Source: Desulfofundulus kuznetsovii DSM 6115
GTDB lineage: Bacteria; Bacillota; Desulfotomaculia; Desulfotomaculales; Desulfovirgulaceae
NCBI RefSeq assembly: GCF_000214705.1
Contig: NC_015573.1
Span: 1,325,001-1,389,000, forward strand
Direction: 5' to 3'
DNA length: 64,000 nucleotides
This document shows positions 1 to 7,657 of this stretch, one piece after another (position 1 is the stretch's first letter; every line of letters begins with the position of its first letter). The notes below the pieces were generated by a model. The model was not told the DNA's origin and did no database searches. It saw nothing but the letters and a program-made list of their open reading frames with translations. Both the position numbers and the translations under genes were made by a program.

Positions 1-1
1 G

Positions 2-250
2 GCTGTGTTGGCCGAGCGCCTTGCCGGTCGCGGTACGGACTCCATCGAAGAGATTCAAAGACGGTTGCACTGGGCTAACACGGAACTAAGGTTCCTTTTC
101 CGTTACGATTATGTGGTGATTAACCGGCATGTTGAGGAAGCAGTTGCTGTCCTGCAATCGATTCTTGTAGCCGAAAAATGCCGTCCTCAGCGCATAAAAA
201 TGGATGAAAGCTGGGGTAATTTAACGGATCTTAAAGAAAATTCCTGGTGA
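2..250 (+). CDS. gmk: Guanylate kinase, C-terminal part (5' end outside window)
   Basis: ATP:GMP phosphotransferase of purine nucleotide metabolism, cytoplasmic. Only about 82 C-terminal residues are present. They contain the family's LID-region pattern RGTDS followed by EI.RRL, then YDYVVINRHVEEAV, which matches the conserved YDYVV.N.....A segment that precedes the C-terminal helix. The gene ends in TGA and rpoZ starts 15 bp later, an arrangement (gmk-rpoZ-coaBC) common in Firmicutes, so co-transcription is likely. The start and P-loop cannot be seen. Confidence 0.9.
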   Translation, partial: AVLAERLAGRGTDSIEEIQRRLHWANTELRFLFRYDYVVINRHVEEAVAVLQSILVAEKCRPQRIKMDESWGNLTDLKENSW

Positions 251-265
251 GTACGGGGGATCGCC

Positions 266-472
266 ATGAATCAACCGTCTTTAGACGAACTAATGAAAAA
301 AGTTGATAGCCGCTACACGCTGGTCGTGGTGGTGGCGAAAAGAGCAAGAATGCTGACGGAAACAGGCGAAGAAGAAGGAGATAATCCGGCGGTAAAGCCG
401 GTTACCAGGGCATTACACGAGGTTGTCCGGGGTCAGATCCGTTACCGCCGGACCAAACATGGCTTTAAGTAG
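266..472 (+). CDS. rpoZ: DNA-directed RNA polymerase omega subunit
   Basis: Small subunit that helps assemble RNA polymerase by clamping the beta' subunit. The 68-residue product has the family pattern: an N-terminal PSLDELMKKVDSRYTLVVVVAKRAR block, the NPAVKPVTRALHEV block that in other omegas reads KPV..A..E, and a basic tail. Length is normal for the family. The ATG follows a GGGGGA ribosome site. It sits between gmk and coaBC, its usual place in clostridia-like Firmicutes. Confidence 0.93.
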   Translation: MNQPSLDELMKKVDSRYTLVVVVAKRARMLTETGEEEGDNPAVKPVTRALHEVVRGQIRYRRTKHGFK

Positions 473-491
473 TGCACGGGAGGCGAAAAGC

Positions 492-1700
492 ATGCTTGCG
501 GACAGGTCCGTCATCCTGGGCGTAACCGGGGGAATTGCCGCCTATAAAGCCGCGGAGCTAGCCAGTGCCCTCGTCAAGGCCGGTGCCCTGGTGGACGTGG
601 TCATGACACAGGCGGCACAGGAATTTGTGCGACCCCTAACCTTTGCCGCCCTTACCGGGCGACCGGTGCATACTGACCTGTTCAACCCCCCTGCCGGTGG
701 GGCTATTCCCCACATTGAGCTGGCCACCAGAGCCGATTTAGTTGTGATTGCCCCAGCCACGGCGAACATCCTGGCCAAGCTGGCCCACGGCTTCGCCGAT
801 GATCTTTTAAGCTCCCTGGTTTTAGCGGTTACCTGCCCCGTGCTCCTCTGCCCGGCCATGAACGCCTGCATGTATGCGCACCCGGCGGTGCAGGCCAACC
901 TGAAACGGCTTGTTGAGATGGGTTACCATATTTTAGAACCGGAGGCAGGCCGCCTGGCCTGTGGTGTGGAAGGCCGTGGACGTTTGCCTGCCCCTGAGGT
1001 TATCCTGGAACATATTAAAGGCCTGATCTCTTCACCGGGTGATTTCGGTGGAATAAAGGTCCTGGTTACCGCCGGAGGGACCAGGGAGCCCCTGGATCCG
1101 GTGCGTTATATCTCCAACCGCAGTTCAGGCAAAATGGGCTACGCCCTGGCCGCGGCAGCTATACAGCGCGGGGCCGCGGTTACCCTGGTATCCGCTCCCA
1201 CCAGTTTGGATCCGCCCGCTGGGGCGGAGCTGGTTTCCGTGGAAACCGCCCGGCAGATGTACCAGGCTGTAATGGAACGCTTTTCCACCCAGGATGTGGT
1301 TATTAAAGCGGCAGCAGTAGCCGACTACCGCCCCAAAATAGTGGCGGACCAGAAAATAAAAAAGAGCGAGGGAACTCTGATCCTGGAGCTGGAAAAAAAT
1401 CCCGATATATTATATGAACTGGGGCAACGCAAAGAACCACACCAGACACTGGTAGGTTTTGCTGCTGAAACCGAAGATTTGGAGGCCAATGCCCAGCAAA
1501 AGCTGCGCAAGAAAAATCTGGATCTGCTGGTGGCCAATGATGTTACCCAACCGGGGGCGGGCTTTGGCGCCGACACCAACATTGTCAAGCTGTTCTATCG
1601 CGACGGGCGTACCCAATCCCTGCCGGTGATGGATAAAAAAACACTGGCACACCGTATCCTCGATGCGGTTATAGAGCTGCGTTACCCGGGGAACAGCTAA
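492..1700 (+). CDS. coaBC: Bifunctional phosphopantothenoylcysteine decarboxylase / phosphopantothenate-cysteine ligase
   Basis: Two consecutive steps of coenzyme A synthesis. The N-terminal CoaC half is an FMN flavoprotein: GVTGGIAAYKA at the start, HIELATRADLVVIAPATAN with the catalytic His, the PAMN motif, and the substrate-clamp Cys in ACGVEGRGR. The CoaB half begins near residue 195 with VLVTAGGTREPLDPVR and SNRSSGKMG, followed by AAVADYRP and KIKK, which bind CTP and phosphopantothenate. I place the start at the ATG at 492 (402 aa) because GGGAGG lies 8 bp upstream; a longer frame opening inside rpoZ would add residues not usual in the family. Next plus-strand relative is priA. Confidence 0.95.
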   Translation: MLADRSVILGVTGGIAAYKAAELASALVKAGALVDVVMTQAAQEFVRPLTFAALTGRPVHTDLFNPPAGGAIPHIELATRADLVVIAPATANILAKLAHGFADDLLSSLVLAVTCPVLLCPAMNACMYAHPAVQANLKRLVEMGYHILEPEAGRLACGVEGRGRLPAPEVILEHIKGLISSPGDFGGIKVLVTAGGTREPLDPVRYISNRSSGKMGYALAAAAIQRGAAVTLVSAPTSLDPPAGAELVSVETARQMYQAVMERFSTQDVVIKAAAVADYRPKIVADQKIKKSEGTLILELEKNPDILYELGQRKEPHQTLVGFAAETEDLEANAQQKLRKKNLDLLVANDVTQPGAGFGADTNIVKLFYRDGRTQSLPVMDKKTLAHRILDAVIELRYPGNS

Positions 1701-1713
1701 AAGCTATGTATCC

Positions 1714-2079
1714 TTACCACAAAGTGAAGTATATTTGTTGTCCTTCTTTGGTGGCTCTGACCAGTTCACAATGGCGTAAAACTGCAAACTGTTTTTCCAG
1801 TTCCCACTGGGGCAGATTAAAGGTACTGGCCAGTTCTTCCTTGGTTGCCTTCCCCTTTTCCTTGATGTATTCATAAATTCTCTTCTGGAGCGGGGTCAGA
1901 CCTGCGGTGCCTGTCTGTCCCAGCTGTGTTCTGGTGGCTTTAGCGCTGGCCACGGCCGTCGGGTCGCAGGGTTTCGGAGGTTGCAGGGCGGCAATGTAAC
2001 AGTCCTCGCATAAAGTTTGCCCGTAATAGTCATAGCTGTCTTGCGGCGGTACTTCCTCCTGACATCTGACGCACTTCAC
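1714..2079 (-). CDS. Zinc-ribbon plus winged-helix DNA-binding protein
   Basis: Not a named family to me. The N-terminus has two CxxC pairs (CVRC near residue 3, CEDC near residue 25) spaced as a small zinc ribbon or treble clef; a low-complexity linker follows; residues about 62-121 form a winged-helix domain (TPLQKRIYEYI, then TKEELASTFNLPQWELEKQFAVLRHCELV). This suggests a small transcription factor or adaptor. The GTG at 2079 lies about 9 bp after an AAGGGGG ribosome site; a TTG three codons upstream is the alternative start. It is convergent with coaBC and stands alone. Confidence 0.6.
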   Translation of the reverse strand: MKCVRCQEEVPPQDSYDYYGQTLCEDCYIAALQPPKPCDPTAVASAKATRTQLGQTGTAGLTPLQKRIYEYIKEKGKATKEELASTFNLPQWELEKQFAVLRHCELVRATKEGQQIYFTLW

Positions 2080-2144
2080 AGCGATCAACCCCCTTACAAA
2101 AATGTTAAATTTCCCCCGTTTGCGACCGGGGGTTGAAAGGCTTT

Positions 2145-2591
2145 TTACAATTTATCCAGGCCCTGTTGCAGTTTAACTAAAAGACGGATAAGGGTTTCCT
2201 TTTCTTCGATGTTTAAGCTGGATGTGGCTCGTTTAAGCAGGTCCATGTGCAGGGGCAAGACCCCGTGGATAAGCTGTACGGCCCGGGGAGTGATTTGGGC
2301 GCGGATCACACGCCGGTCTTTAGGATCAACAACACGGACTACCAGCCCGTCCCTTTCCAACCGGTCCACCAGGCCGGTAATATTGGCCCGGCTAACCAGC
2401 ATGCGCTGCCCCAGTTCGGAAAGGGGAAGGCCCTCTTCCCCGGCATAATACAGTTCCATCAGGGCATTAAATTTGGGCTGGGAAAGGTTGAAATGGGCAA
2501 AGTGCCTGGCCAGCAAGTCTTCCAGCAAATCCATCGTTCGGGTAAGCTCAATTACGGTACGTACGGCCAGGTAACCTTCTCCCTGGGGCAA
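2145..2591 (-). CDS. MarR-family transcriptional regulator
   Basis: Dimeric winged-helix repressor family that senses small molecules or oxidants. The sequence shows the MarR core: LSQPKFNALMELYYAGEEGLPLSELGQRMLVSRANITGLVDRLERDGLVVR, with the DPKDRR wing, then a C-terminal dimerisation helix. The TTG at 2591 is preferred because GGGAGG is 7 bp upstream; an ATG two codons earlier would leave only 1 bp. A good sigma-A promoter and a perfect palindrome lie upstream, suggesting autoregulation. The regulated target may be the plus-strand gene beginning at 2775, read divergently from the same region. The inducer is unknown. Confidence 0.85.
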   Translation of the reverse strand: MPQGEGYLAVRTVIELTRTMDLLEDLLARHFAHFNLSQPKFNALMELYYAGEEGLPLSELGQRMLVSRANITGLVDRLERDGLVVRVVDPKDRRVIRAQITPRAVQLIHGVLPLHMDLLKRATSSLNIEEKETLIRLLVKLQQGLDKL

Positions 2592-2623
2592 GCACATTCC
2601 TCCCAAAAGTATTCTGTACTTTA

Positions 2624-2652
2624 ATTGTAAATATATTAAATACTTTCGTCAA
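2624..2652 (-). promoter_or_regulatory. Sigma-A promoter of the MarR-family gene
   Basis: Read on the minus strand: TTGACG (-35, plus positions 2647-2652), a 17 bp spacer, then TACAAT (-10, plus 2624-2629). Two mismatches in total to the consensus and ideal spacing. The ribosome site and start of the MarR gene follow about 30 bp on. Confidence 0.7.
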
Positions 2653-2666
2653 CGGTTTATAACCGT
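2652..2666. promoter_or_regulatory. Palindromic operator candidate, ACGGTT-TAT-AACCGT
   Basis: Perfect 6-3-6 inverted repeat that touches the -35 box of the MarR gene and lies between it and the divergent promoter for the next plus-strand gene. Its position fits a repressor site controlling both directions. That MarR itself binds here is inference. Confidence 0.45.
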
Positions 2667-2704
2667 ATCATATGCTTCCCGCGGACACGGGATTGCTTTA
2701 ATTT

Positions 2705-2732
2705 TTGACCCTTGAGAGTGTAAATGTATCCT
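2705..2732 (+). promoter_or_regulatory. Candidate sigma-A promoter for the gene at 2775
   Basis: TTGACC at 2705-2710, 16 bp spacer, TATCCT at 2727-2732. The -10 box covers an in-frame ATG at 2724, which argues that translation begins at the later ATG at 2775. Confidence 0.45.
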
Positions 2733-2774
2733 TTTAGCGCCAAGGGCAGTAAAATATACCAGGGAGTGAGCGCC

Positions 2775-3233
2775 ATGTTTTTCCATCCCTGGTTTTCCGC
2801 ACCTCATTGTCCGGAACGGCATAAGTGGCGCCAGGTCGACAAAGTCGACATCCGGCTCGGTGAATTAACCATGCGCATGAGCCGTCGCAACAAGATGAAT
2901 GTGCCGGCGGAATTTTCGGCCTTTATTCCACGGGCTGAATTGCGCCGGCGTTATTACAGCGGTGGAGAGCTGACCCGGGAAGACGAATTCATTTTAAGCA
3001 GCATTACCATTACCCACGCACCCCGTTTTCCCTCGGAGGAAGAACGGTTACCGGTACCGGTGTCGCCGCCCGGGATGCTGGAGGCGGCAGATAAGGGTGC
3101 GGAAACAGAAAAACCGGCAATTAACATAAATTGGCAGTTTGAGGGACCGAAAAAAGAGTCCCTACCGGCGGTTTCTGCCCCGCCCCCCCGGGCCTGTGTA
3201 CCCCGCCTGAAGTTTGGTAGCAGGGAGAGATAA
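2775..3233 (+). CDS. Hypothetical protein upstream of priA
   Basis: Unrecognised 152-residue protein. It begins with an aromatic, His-rich stretch (MFFHPWFSAPHCPERHKW), has a charged middle with RMSRRNK and RAELRRRYYSGGELTREDEFIL, and a Pro-rich, low-complexity second half. No signal peptide or membrane helix is evident. The ATG at 2775 follows AGGGAG; an upstream ATG at 2724 lies inside the likely -10 box. It stops 2 bp before priA, so the two are probably one transcript, but this alone does not give a function. Confidence 0.55.
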   Translation: MFFHPWFSAPHCPERHKWRQVDKVDIRLGELTMRMSRRNKMNVPAEFSAFIPRAELRRRYYSGGELTREDEFILSSITITHAPRFPSEEERLPVPVSPPGMLEAADKGAETEKPAININWQFEGPKKESLPAVSAPPPRACVPRLKFGSRER

Positions 3234-3235
3234 GG

Positions 3236-5437
3236 TTGCACGCGGAAGTGCTGGTGTCTTTAGCTCTCCGTCAGGTGGACAAGGTCTTTCATTATAACGT
3301 GCCCTCTTCCCTGGCGGGCAAGGTGCAGGTTGGCAGCCGGGTGCTGGTACCCTTCGGCCGCCGTAAAGTAGAGGGCTATGTGGTTGGTTTTAGTCCGGCA
3401 CCGAACCCTGCCGATTTAAAGGATGTGGCTGCCCTTTTAGACGAGGGGCCCCTATTCACTCCCCACCAGCTGGCCCTGGCCCGCTGGATGGCGGCCTATT
3501 ACCTCTGCCCTACGGTTAAAGCACTGCGAGCCATGATCTGGCCCCTTTTGCAGGTGAAGGGGCCGAAAAAGGTACGGGGATTGTGGCCGGCGGCCTGCTG
3601 CGAGGCTCCCGATTTCCGGCGAGCACCAAAGAGTGCTGCGGTGTGGCAGGTTATTCAGGCCCGCCCCGGCCTGTCCAGGAAGGAACTGGCAGAAGCGGCC
3701 GGCGTTTCCCCCCGGGTGGTGGATGCCATGGTTGCCAGGGGGCTTTTACGTAGTGAGGAACGCATTGAGTCCCGGGATCCGTGCCAGGATTTGCCTGAAA
3801 AAAGGATAAAACCACCTGTTCTCCATGGGGAACAGATCCGGGCGGTAAGCAAGATTATCGAGGCCCTGGATCAAAAAGGCGGACGGCAGGTTTTTTTGCT
3901 CCACGGGGTAACGGGCAGCGGGAAAACTGAGGTTTACCTCCATGCCATCGCTGCGGCCCTGGCCCGGGGAAAACAGGCCATGATGCTGGTTCCGGAGATT
4001 GCCCTTACCCCCCAGATGATTGATATTTTCAGGGGGCGTTTTGGCCGCCAGGTGGCTGTGCTACATAGCCGCCTTTCCGACGGGGAAAGATATGATGAAT
4101 ATCAGCGCCTTCGTACCGGCGAGGCCGGGGTGGTGCTGGGTGCCCGCTCGGCCATTTTTGCCCCCCTAGAGCAACCCGGTTTGATCATTTTGGATGAGGA
4201 ACACGAACCCTCCTACAAACAGGAGGAAAGTCCTCGCTATCATGCCCGGACGGTGGCCCTGCGTTTGGCCGGGTATGCCGGGGCGGTGGTAGTTCTGGGT
4301 AGCGCCACCCCCTCCCTGGAATCGTATTGCCAGGCCGTTGGTGGGGGGGCGTACCATTTGCTGGAACTGACCCGGCGGGTGGGCGAACTCCCCTTGCCTT
4401 CCGTGCGCCTTGTCGACCTGCGCCGGGAGTTGCAGGAAGGAAACAAGGGCATCTTTTCCCGTGATCTCCAGGAAGCCATAGCTCGACGATTGTCCCGCCG
4501 GGAACAGGTTATCCTTTTTTTAAACCGGCGGGGTTATTCCACGCTGGTGGTTTGCCGGGAATGCGGTCTGGTGCTGAAATGCCCTCACTGCGATATTTCC
4601 CTCACCTATCATGTCAGCGGTCGGCTACGCTGTCATTATTGCAACTACAGTGTGCTGGCTCCTTCCCTGTGTCCCGGTTGCGGCAGCCGGCATGTAGCCT
4701 ATCTGGGTATGGGCACCCAAAAGGTAGAACAGGAAATCCGGCGATTATTTCCCACGGCCCGCGTACTGCGGTTGGACAGCGATACCGTAGGCCGGCGGGG
4801 TGCCCACAGAGAGATCGTAGACAGTTTTCGTGAGGGTGAAGCGGACATCCTCATTGGTACCCAGATGGTGGCCAAGGGGCTGGATATTCCCGGCGTAACC
4901 CTGGTTGGAGTGATCAATGCCGATATTTCCCTTTATATGCCCGATTTTCGAGCCAGCGAACGTACTTTTCAGCTGCTCACCCAGGTGGCCGGTCGCTCCG
5001 GCCGGGGAGAGCAGGGGGGAGAGGTGCTGATCCAGACCTATTCCCCGGATCACTATGCCGTGACCTGTGCCCAAAACCATGATTACCAGGGATTTTACCG
5101 CCGGGAAATGGCTTTAAGGCGGACCCTGGGCTACCCTCCTTATACCCATCTCGCCCGGTTGCTGGTCACCGGGAGGATGGAAAAGGAGGTCCAGGAGGCG
5201 GCAGATTTCCTGGCCCAAGCAGTACATGCTGCTGGCGTGCCTGTTGAACTGCTGGGGCCGGCCCCTGCTCCCCTCACCCGCATTAAGGATCGCTACCGCT
5301 GGCACCTGGTATTGAAAGCTTCGGCGCAGGGCGTTCTGCGGGAAGCGGCAACGGCTGCCCTGGACGGTTTTTCCGGGACGGGCCGGTACCGCCGGGTTCA
5401 GGTTTCCGTGGACATTGCCCCGCAAAGTATGATGTAA
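3236..5437 (+). CDS. priA: Primosomal protein N' (replication restart helicase PriA)
   Basis: 3'-to-5' superfamily 2 DNA helicase that recognises stalled forks and reloads the replisome. Visible in order: N-terminal 3'-DNA-binding domain; Walker A GVTGSGKTEVY near residue 223; DEEH box in LDEEHEPSYKQ; a two-zinc insertion with eight cysteines (CRECGLVLKCPHC, then CHYCNYS and CPGCGS); helicase motifs IGTQMVAKGLDIPGV and QVAGRSGRG. At 733 residues it has normal length. It starts with TTG two bases after the preceding stop. def follows after 17 bp, the usual priA-def-fmt order. Confidence 0.96.
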   Translation: MHAEVLVSLALRQVDKVFHYNVPSSLAGKVQVGSRVLVPFGRRKVEGYVVGFSPAPNPADLKDVAALLDEGPLFTPHQLALARWMAAYYLCPTVKALRAMIWPLLQVKGPKKVRGLWPAACCEAPDFRRAPKSAAVWQVIQARPGLSRKELAEAAGVSPRVVDAMVARGLLRSEERIESRDPCQDLPEKRIKPPVLHGEQIRAVSKIIEALDQKGGRQVFLLHGVTGSGKTEVYLHAIAAALARGKQAMMLVPEIALTPQMIDIFRGRFGRQVAVLHSRLSDGERYDEYQRLRTGEAGVVLGARSAIFAPLEQPGLIILDEEHEPSYKQEESPRYHARTVALRLAGYAGAVVVLGSATPSLESYCQAVGGGAYHLLELTRRVGELPLPSVRLVDLRRELQEGNKGIFSRDLQEAIARRLSRREQVILFLNRRGYSTLVVCRECGLVLKCPHCDISLTYHVSGRLRCHYCNYSVLAPSLCPGCGSRHVAYLGMGTQKVEQEIRRLFPTARVLRLDSDTVGRRGAHREIVDSFREGEADILIGTQMVAKGLDIPGVTLVGVINADISLYMPDFRASERTFQLLTQVAGRSGRGEQGGEVLIQTYSPDHYAVTCAQNHDYQGFYRREMALRRTLGYPPYTHLARLLVTGRMEKEVQEAADFLAQAVHAAGVPVELLGPAPAPLTRIKDRYRWHLVLKASAQGVLREAATAALDGFSGTGRYRRVQVSVDIAPQSMM

Positions 5438-5454
5438 TTGAGGAGGTTTAAGGG

Positions 5455-5919
5455 GTGGCAGTTTTTAAGATCGTCCTTTATGGAGATGAGGTATTGCGTG
5501 AGAAGGCCAGGCCGGTTGCCAAAATTACCCCCAATATTCATAAGCTCTTGGATAACCTGCGGGATACCATGTATCACGCCCGGGGGGTAGGGCTGGCCGC
5601 GCCCCAGATCGGGGTCTCAAAGCGGGTAATTGTGGTGGATACCGGAGAAGGCTTAATTGAGTTAATCAATCCTGAAGTTGTAGAGGCCCGGGGAGAAGAA
5701 ACTGATACCGAGGGATGTTTGAGCCTGCCCAATGTGGTAGGGGAAGTGACCAGGGCCGCTGAAGTGCGGGTCAAAGGGCTGGATAGGTACGGTAACCCGG
5801 TAGAACATCATGCCCGGGGTTTCCAGGCCAGGGCATTGCAGCATGAAATTGATCACCTGGATGGCATACTATTTATCGATCGGGCCGTGCGCATCCGGCG
5901 TGTCAAGCCAGGGGCCTGA
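5455..5919 (+). CDS. def: Peptide deformylase
   Basis: Removes the formyl group from the N-terminal Met of nascent proteins, using a metal ion. All three signature motifs are present: [17 protein letters not shown] (metal-binding Cys) and QHEIDHLDG (two metal-binding His and catalytic Glu). The 154-residue length is typical. Starts with GTG behind GAGGAGGTTTAAGGG. It lies directly before fmt, whose product adds the formyl group that Def removes. Confidence 0.96.
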   Translation: MAVFKIVLYGDEVLREKARPVAKITPNIHKLLDNLRDTMYHARGVGLAAPQIGVSKRVIVVDTGEGLIELINPEVVEARGEETDTEGCLSLPNVVGEVTRAAEVRVKGLDRYGNPVEHHARGFQARALQHEIDHLDGILFIDRAVRIRRVKPGA

Positions 5920-5937
5920 TTAGGGAGCGAAGGATTT

Positions 5938-6903
5938 ATGCGTGTTGTGTTTATGGGTACTCCCGACTTTGCCGTCCCCGCCCTGAAGGCGCTGGTGGAT
6001 GCCGGCTACCCGGTGGTAGGAGTGGTTACCCAGCCCGATCGTCCCAAAGGAAGGGGCAAAAAAATTCAACCCTCTCCGGTGAAACAGGCTGCCCTGCACA
6101 TGGGGCTGCCGGTCCTGCAGCCCGTCCGGGTACGGGACGCTGCCTTTGTTGAGCAGCTTAAACAGCTGGAGCCGGAAGTAATTGTGGTGGCGGCCTTTGG
6201 ACAGATCCTGCCGCCCTCCATTTTGCACCTTCCTCCCCGGGGGTGTATCAATATTCATGCTTCTTTATTGCCCCGTTACCGGGGAGCTGCTCCCATTCAC
6301 CGGGCAATCATGAATGGGGAGAGGGAAACGGGTGTAACCATCATGCTCATGGACGAGGGTCTGGATACGGGTGACATCCTGTTGCAGCAAGCCATATCCA
6401 TTGGCGAAGAGGACAATGCCGGAACGGTTCATGATCGGCTGGCCAGGATTGGGGCAGACCTTTTGCTGAAAACACTGTACCTTTTAAAAGAGGGGCGTGT
6501 TCAAGGGCGTCCCCAGCAAGATAGCCTGGCCACCTATGCACCCCCATTAACCCGGGAGGATGAGATAATTGACTGGGAGAGACCCGCCCGGGATTTATAC
6601 AACCAGATCCGGGGGCTGGACCCCTGGCCCGGTGCCCGGACCTGGTGGGGAGAACAGGTGCTCAAGGTCTGGCGGGCGGGGGTGAAGGAGGAAGCTGCTC
6701 CAAGAGGAGCCTTGCCCGGTCAGGTTATAGCCGGCGGTGAAGAAGTGGTGGTGGCCACAGGCAGGGGTTGCCTTTCTTTGCGGGAAGTGCAGCTGCAGGG
6801 AGGACGGCGTTTACCCGTGGCGGAGTTTTTGCGCGGTCACCCCCTGGCTCCGGGGACGGTTCTGGGCGGTCAAAGGGCGGTTGCCATTCATGAACACTCA
6901 TAA
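5938..6903 (+). CDS. fmt: Methionyl-tRNA formyltransferase
   Basis: Transfers a formyl group from 10-formyl-tetrahydrofolate to initiator Met-tRNA. The N-terminal domain has MRVVFMGTPDFAVPAL and the active-site block CINIHASLLPRYRGAAPI with catalytic Asn and His, followed by MDEGLDTGDIL with the catalytic Asp. The C-terminal OB-like domain (after about residue 205) binds tRNA. At 321 residues it is of usual length. It starts 18 bp after def, and its last 14 bp overlap the next gene. Confidence 0.96.
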   Translation: MRVVFMGTPDFAVPALKALVDAGYPVVGVVTQPDRPKGRGKKIQPSPVKQAALHMGLPVLQPVRVRDAAFVEQLKQLEPEVIVVAAFGQILPPSILHLPPRGCINIHASLLPRYRGAAPIHRAIMNGERETGVTIMLMDEGLDTGDILLQQAISIGEEDNAGTVHDRLARIGADLLLKTLYLLKEGRVQGRPQQDSLATYAPPLTREDEIIDWERPARDLYNQIRGLDPWPGARTWWGEQVLKVWRAGVKEEAAPRGALPGQVIAGGEEVVVATGRGCLSLREVQLQGGRRLPVAEFLRGHPLAPGTVLGGQRAVAIHEHS

Positions 6904-7651
6904 GCGGCTATTCTTAGGGCTTTTAGGGGCCAGCCTGTTATTGGTAGCTTTACTGGCGGCGGGTACCTGGTACTTGATTTTTAACCCTGCCCGTTCCATT
7001 GCCTACCAGGTGATCCTTTTTACCATGGTTTCCCTGCTGGTAGGGGTCGTCTTTTTGGCTTTTGGCGGCCTGGCGGGAATAGTGATTACCCTTCTGGCAG
7101 CTCGTACCTTTGAACCGCTGCAGGGGCCCATGCGGGTGGCTGTAAATTTGTTTTTCCCGGTGGCCCTTGCCCTTGGCCGCCTGCTGCGCATAGATCCCAA
7201 CCGGATTAAAAGATCCTTTATTGAGGTCAACAACCAGCTGGTACGGGCCAGGCACCTGAAGGTGCAGCCAAAAGAATTGCTTTTGCTTGTACCCCACTGC
7301 CTGCAGTATAGCGAATGTCCCCATAAAATCACGGTTTATGTTGACAACTGCCGCCGCTGTGGGAGATGCTGTATAAGCAAGTTACTGGACCTGAAGGATA
7401 AGTACGGGTTTAATATGGGCCTGGCTACAGGGGGGACCCTGGCCCGTAAATACGTGCGAGAATACCACCCCCGGGCGATTGTAGCCGTTGCCTGCGAACG
7501 GGATTTGGCCAGCGGCATTCTGGACAGCAATCCCATTCCCGTTCTGGGGGTGACCAACGAGCGACCCTGCGGACCCTGTTTTAATACCTGCGTGTCCATA
7601 CCCATGGTGGAGGGAGCCATTCGCTACTTTTGCGGGTTGGATAAGGAGTGA
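6890..7651 (+). CDS. DUF116 membrane protein
   Basis: Conserved clostridial protein of unknown biochemical role. Two hydrophobic helices lie at residues about 6-30 and 42-70. The cytoplasmic part has HCLQYSECPHKI, the cluster CRRCGRCC with further Cys residues downstream (CERD, CGPCFNTC), and GLATGGTLARKYVREYHP, the DUF116 core; the cysteines suggest metal or Fe-S binding, which is inference. The start at 6890 overlaps fmt by 14 bp and has AAGGGCGG upstream. The fmt-DUF116-rsmB order is recurrent in Desulfotomaculum-like genomes as far as I recall. Confidence 0.8.
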   Translation: MNTHKRLFLGLLGASLLLVALLAAGTWYLIFNPARSIAYQVILFTMVSLLVGVVFLAFGGLAGIVITLLAARTFEPLQGPMRVAVNLFFPVALALGRLLRIDPNRIKRSFIEVNNQLVRARHLKVQPKELLLLVPHCLQYSECPHKITVYVDNCRRCGRCCISKLLDLKDKYGFNMGLATGGTLARKYVREYHPRAIVAVACERDLASGILDSNPIPVLGVTNERPCGPCFNTCVSIPMVEGAIRYFCGLDKE

Positions 7652-7657
7652 TTGGTT

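Noticed and set aside
423-491. N-terminal extension of CoaBC starting at 423
   Set aside because: It would overlap rpoZ by 50 bp, lacks a ribosome site and adds residues absent from the family; the ATG at 492 has GGGAGG at good distance.
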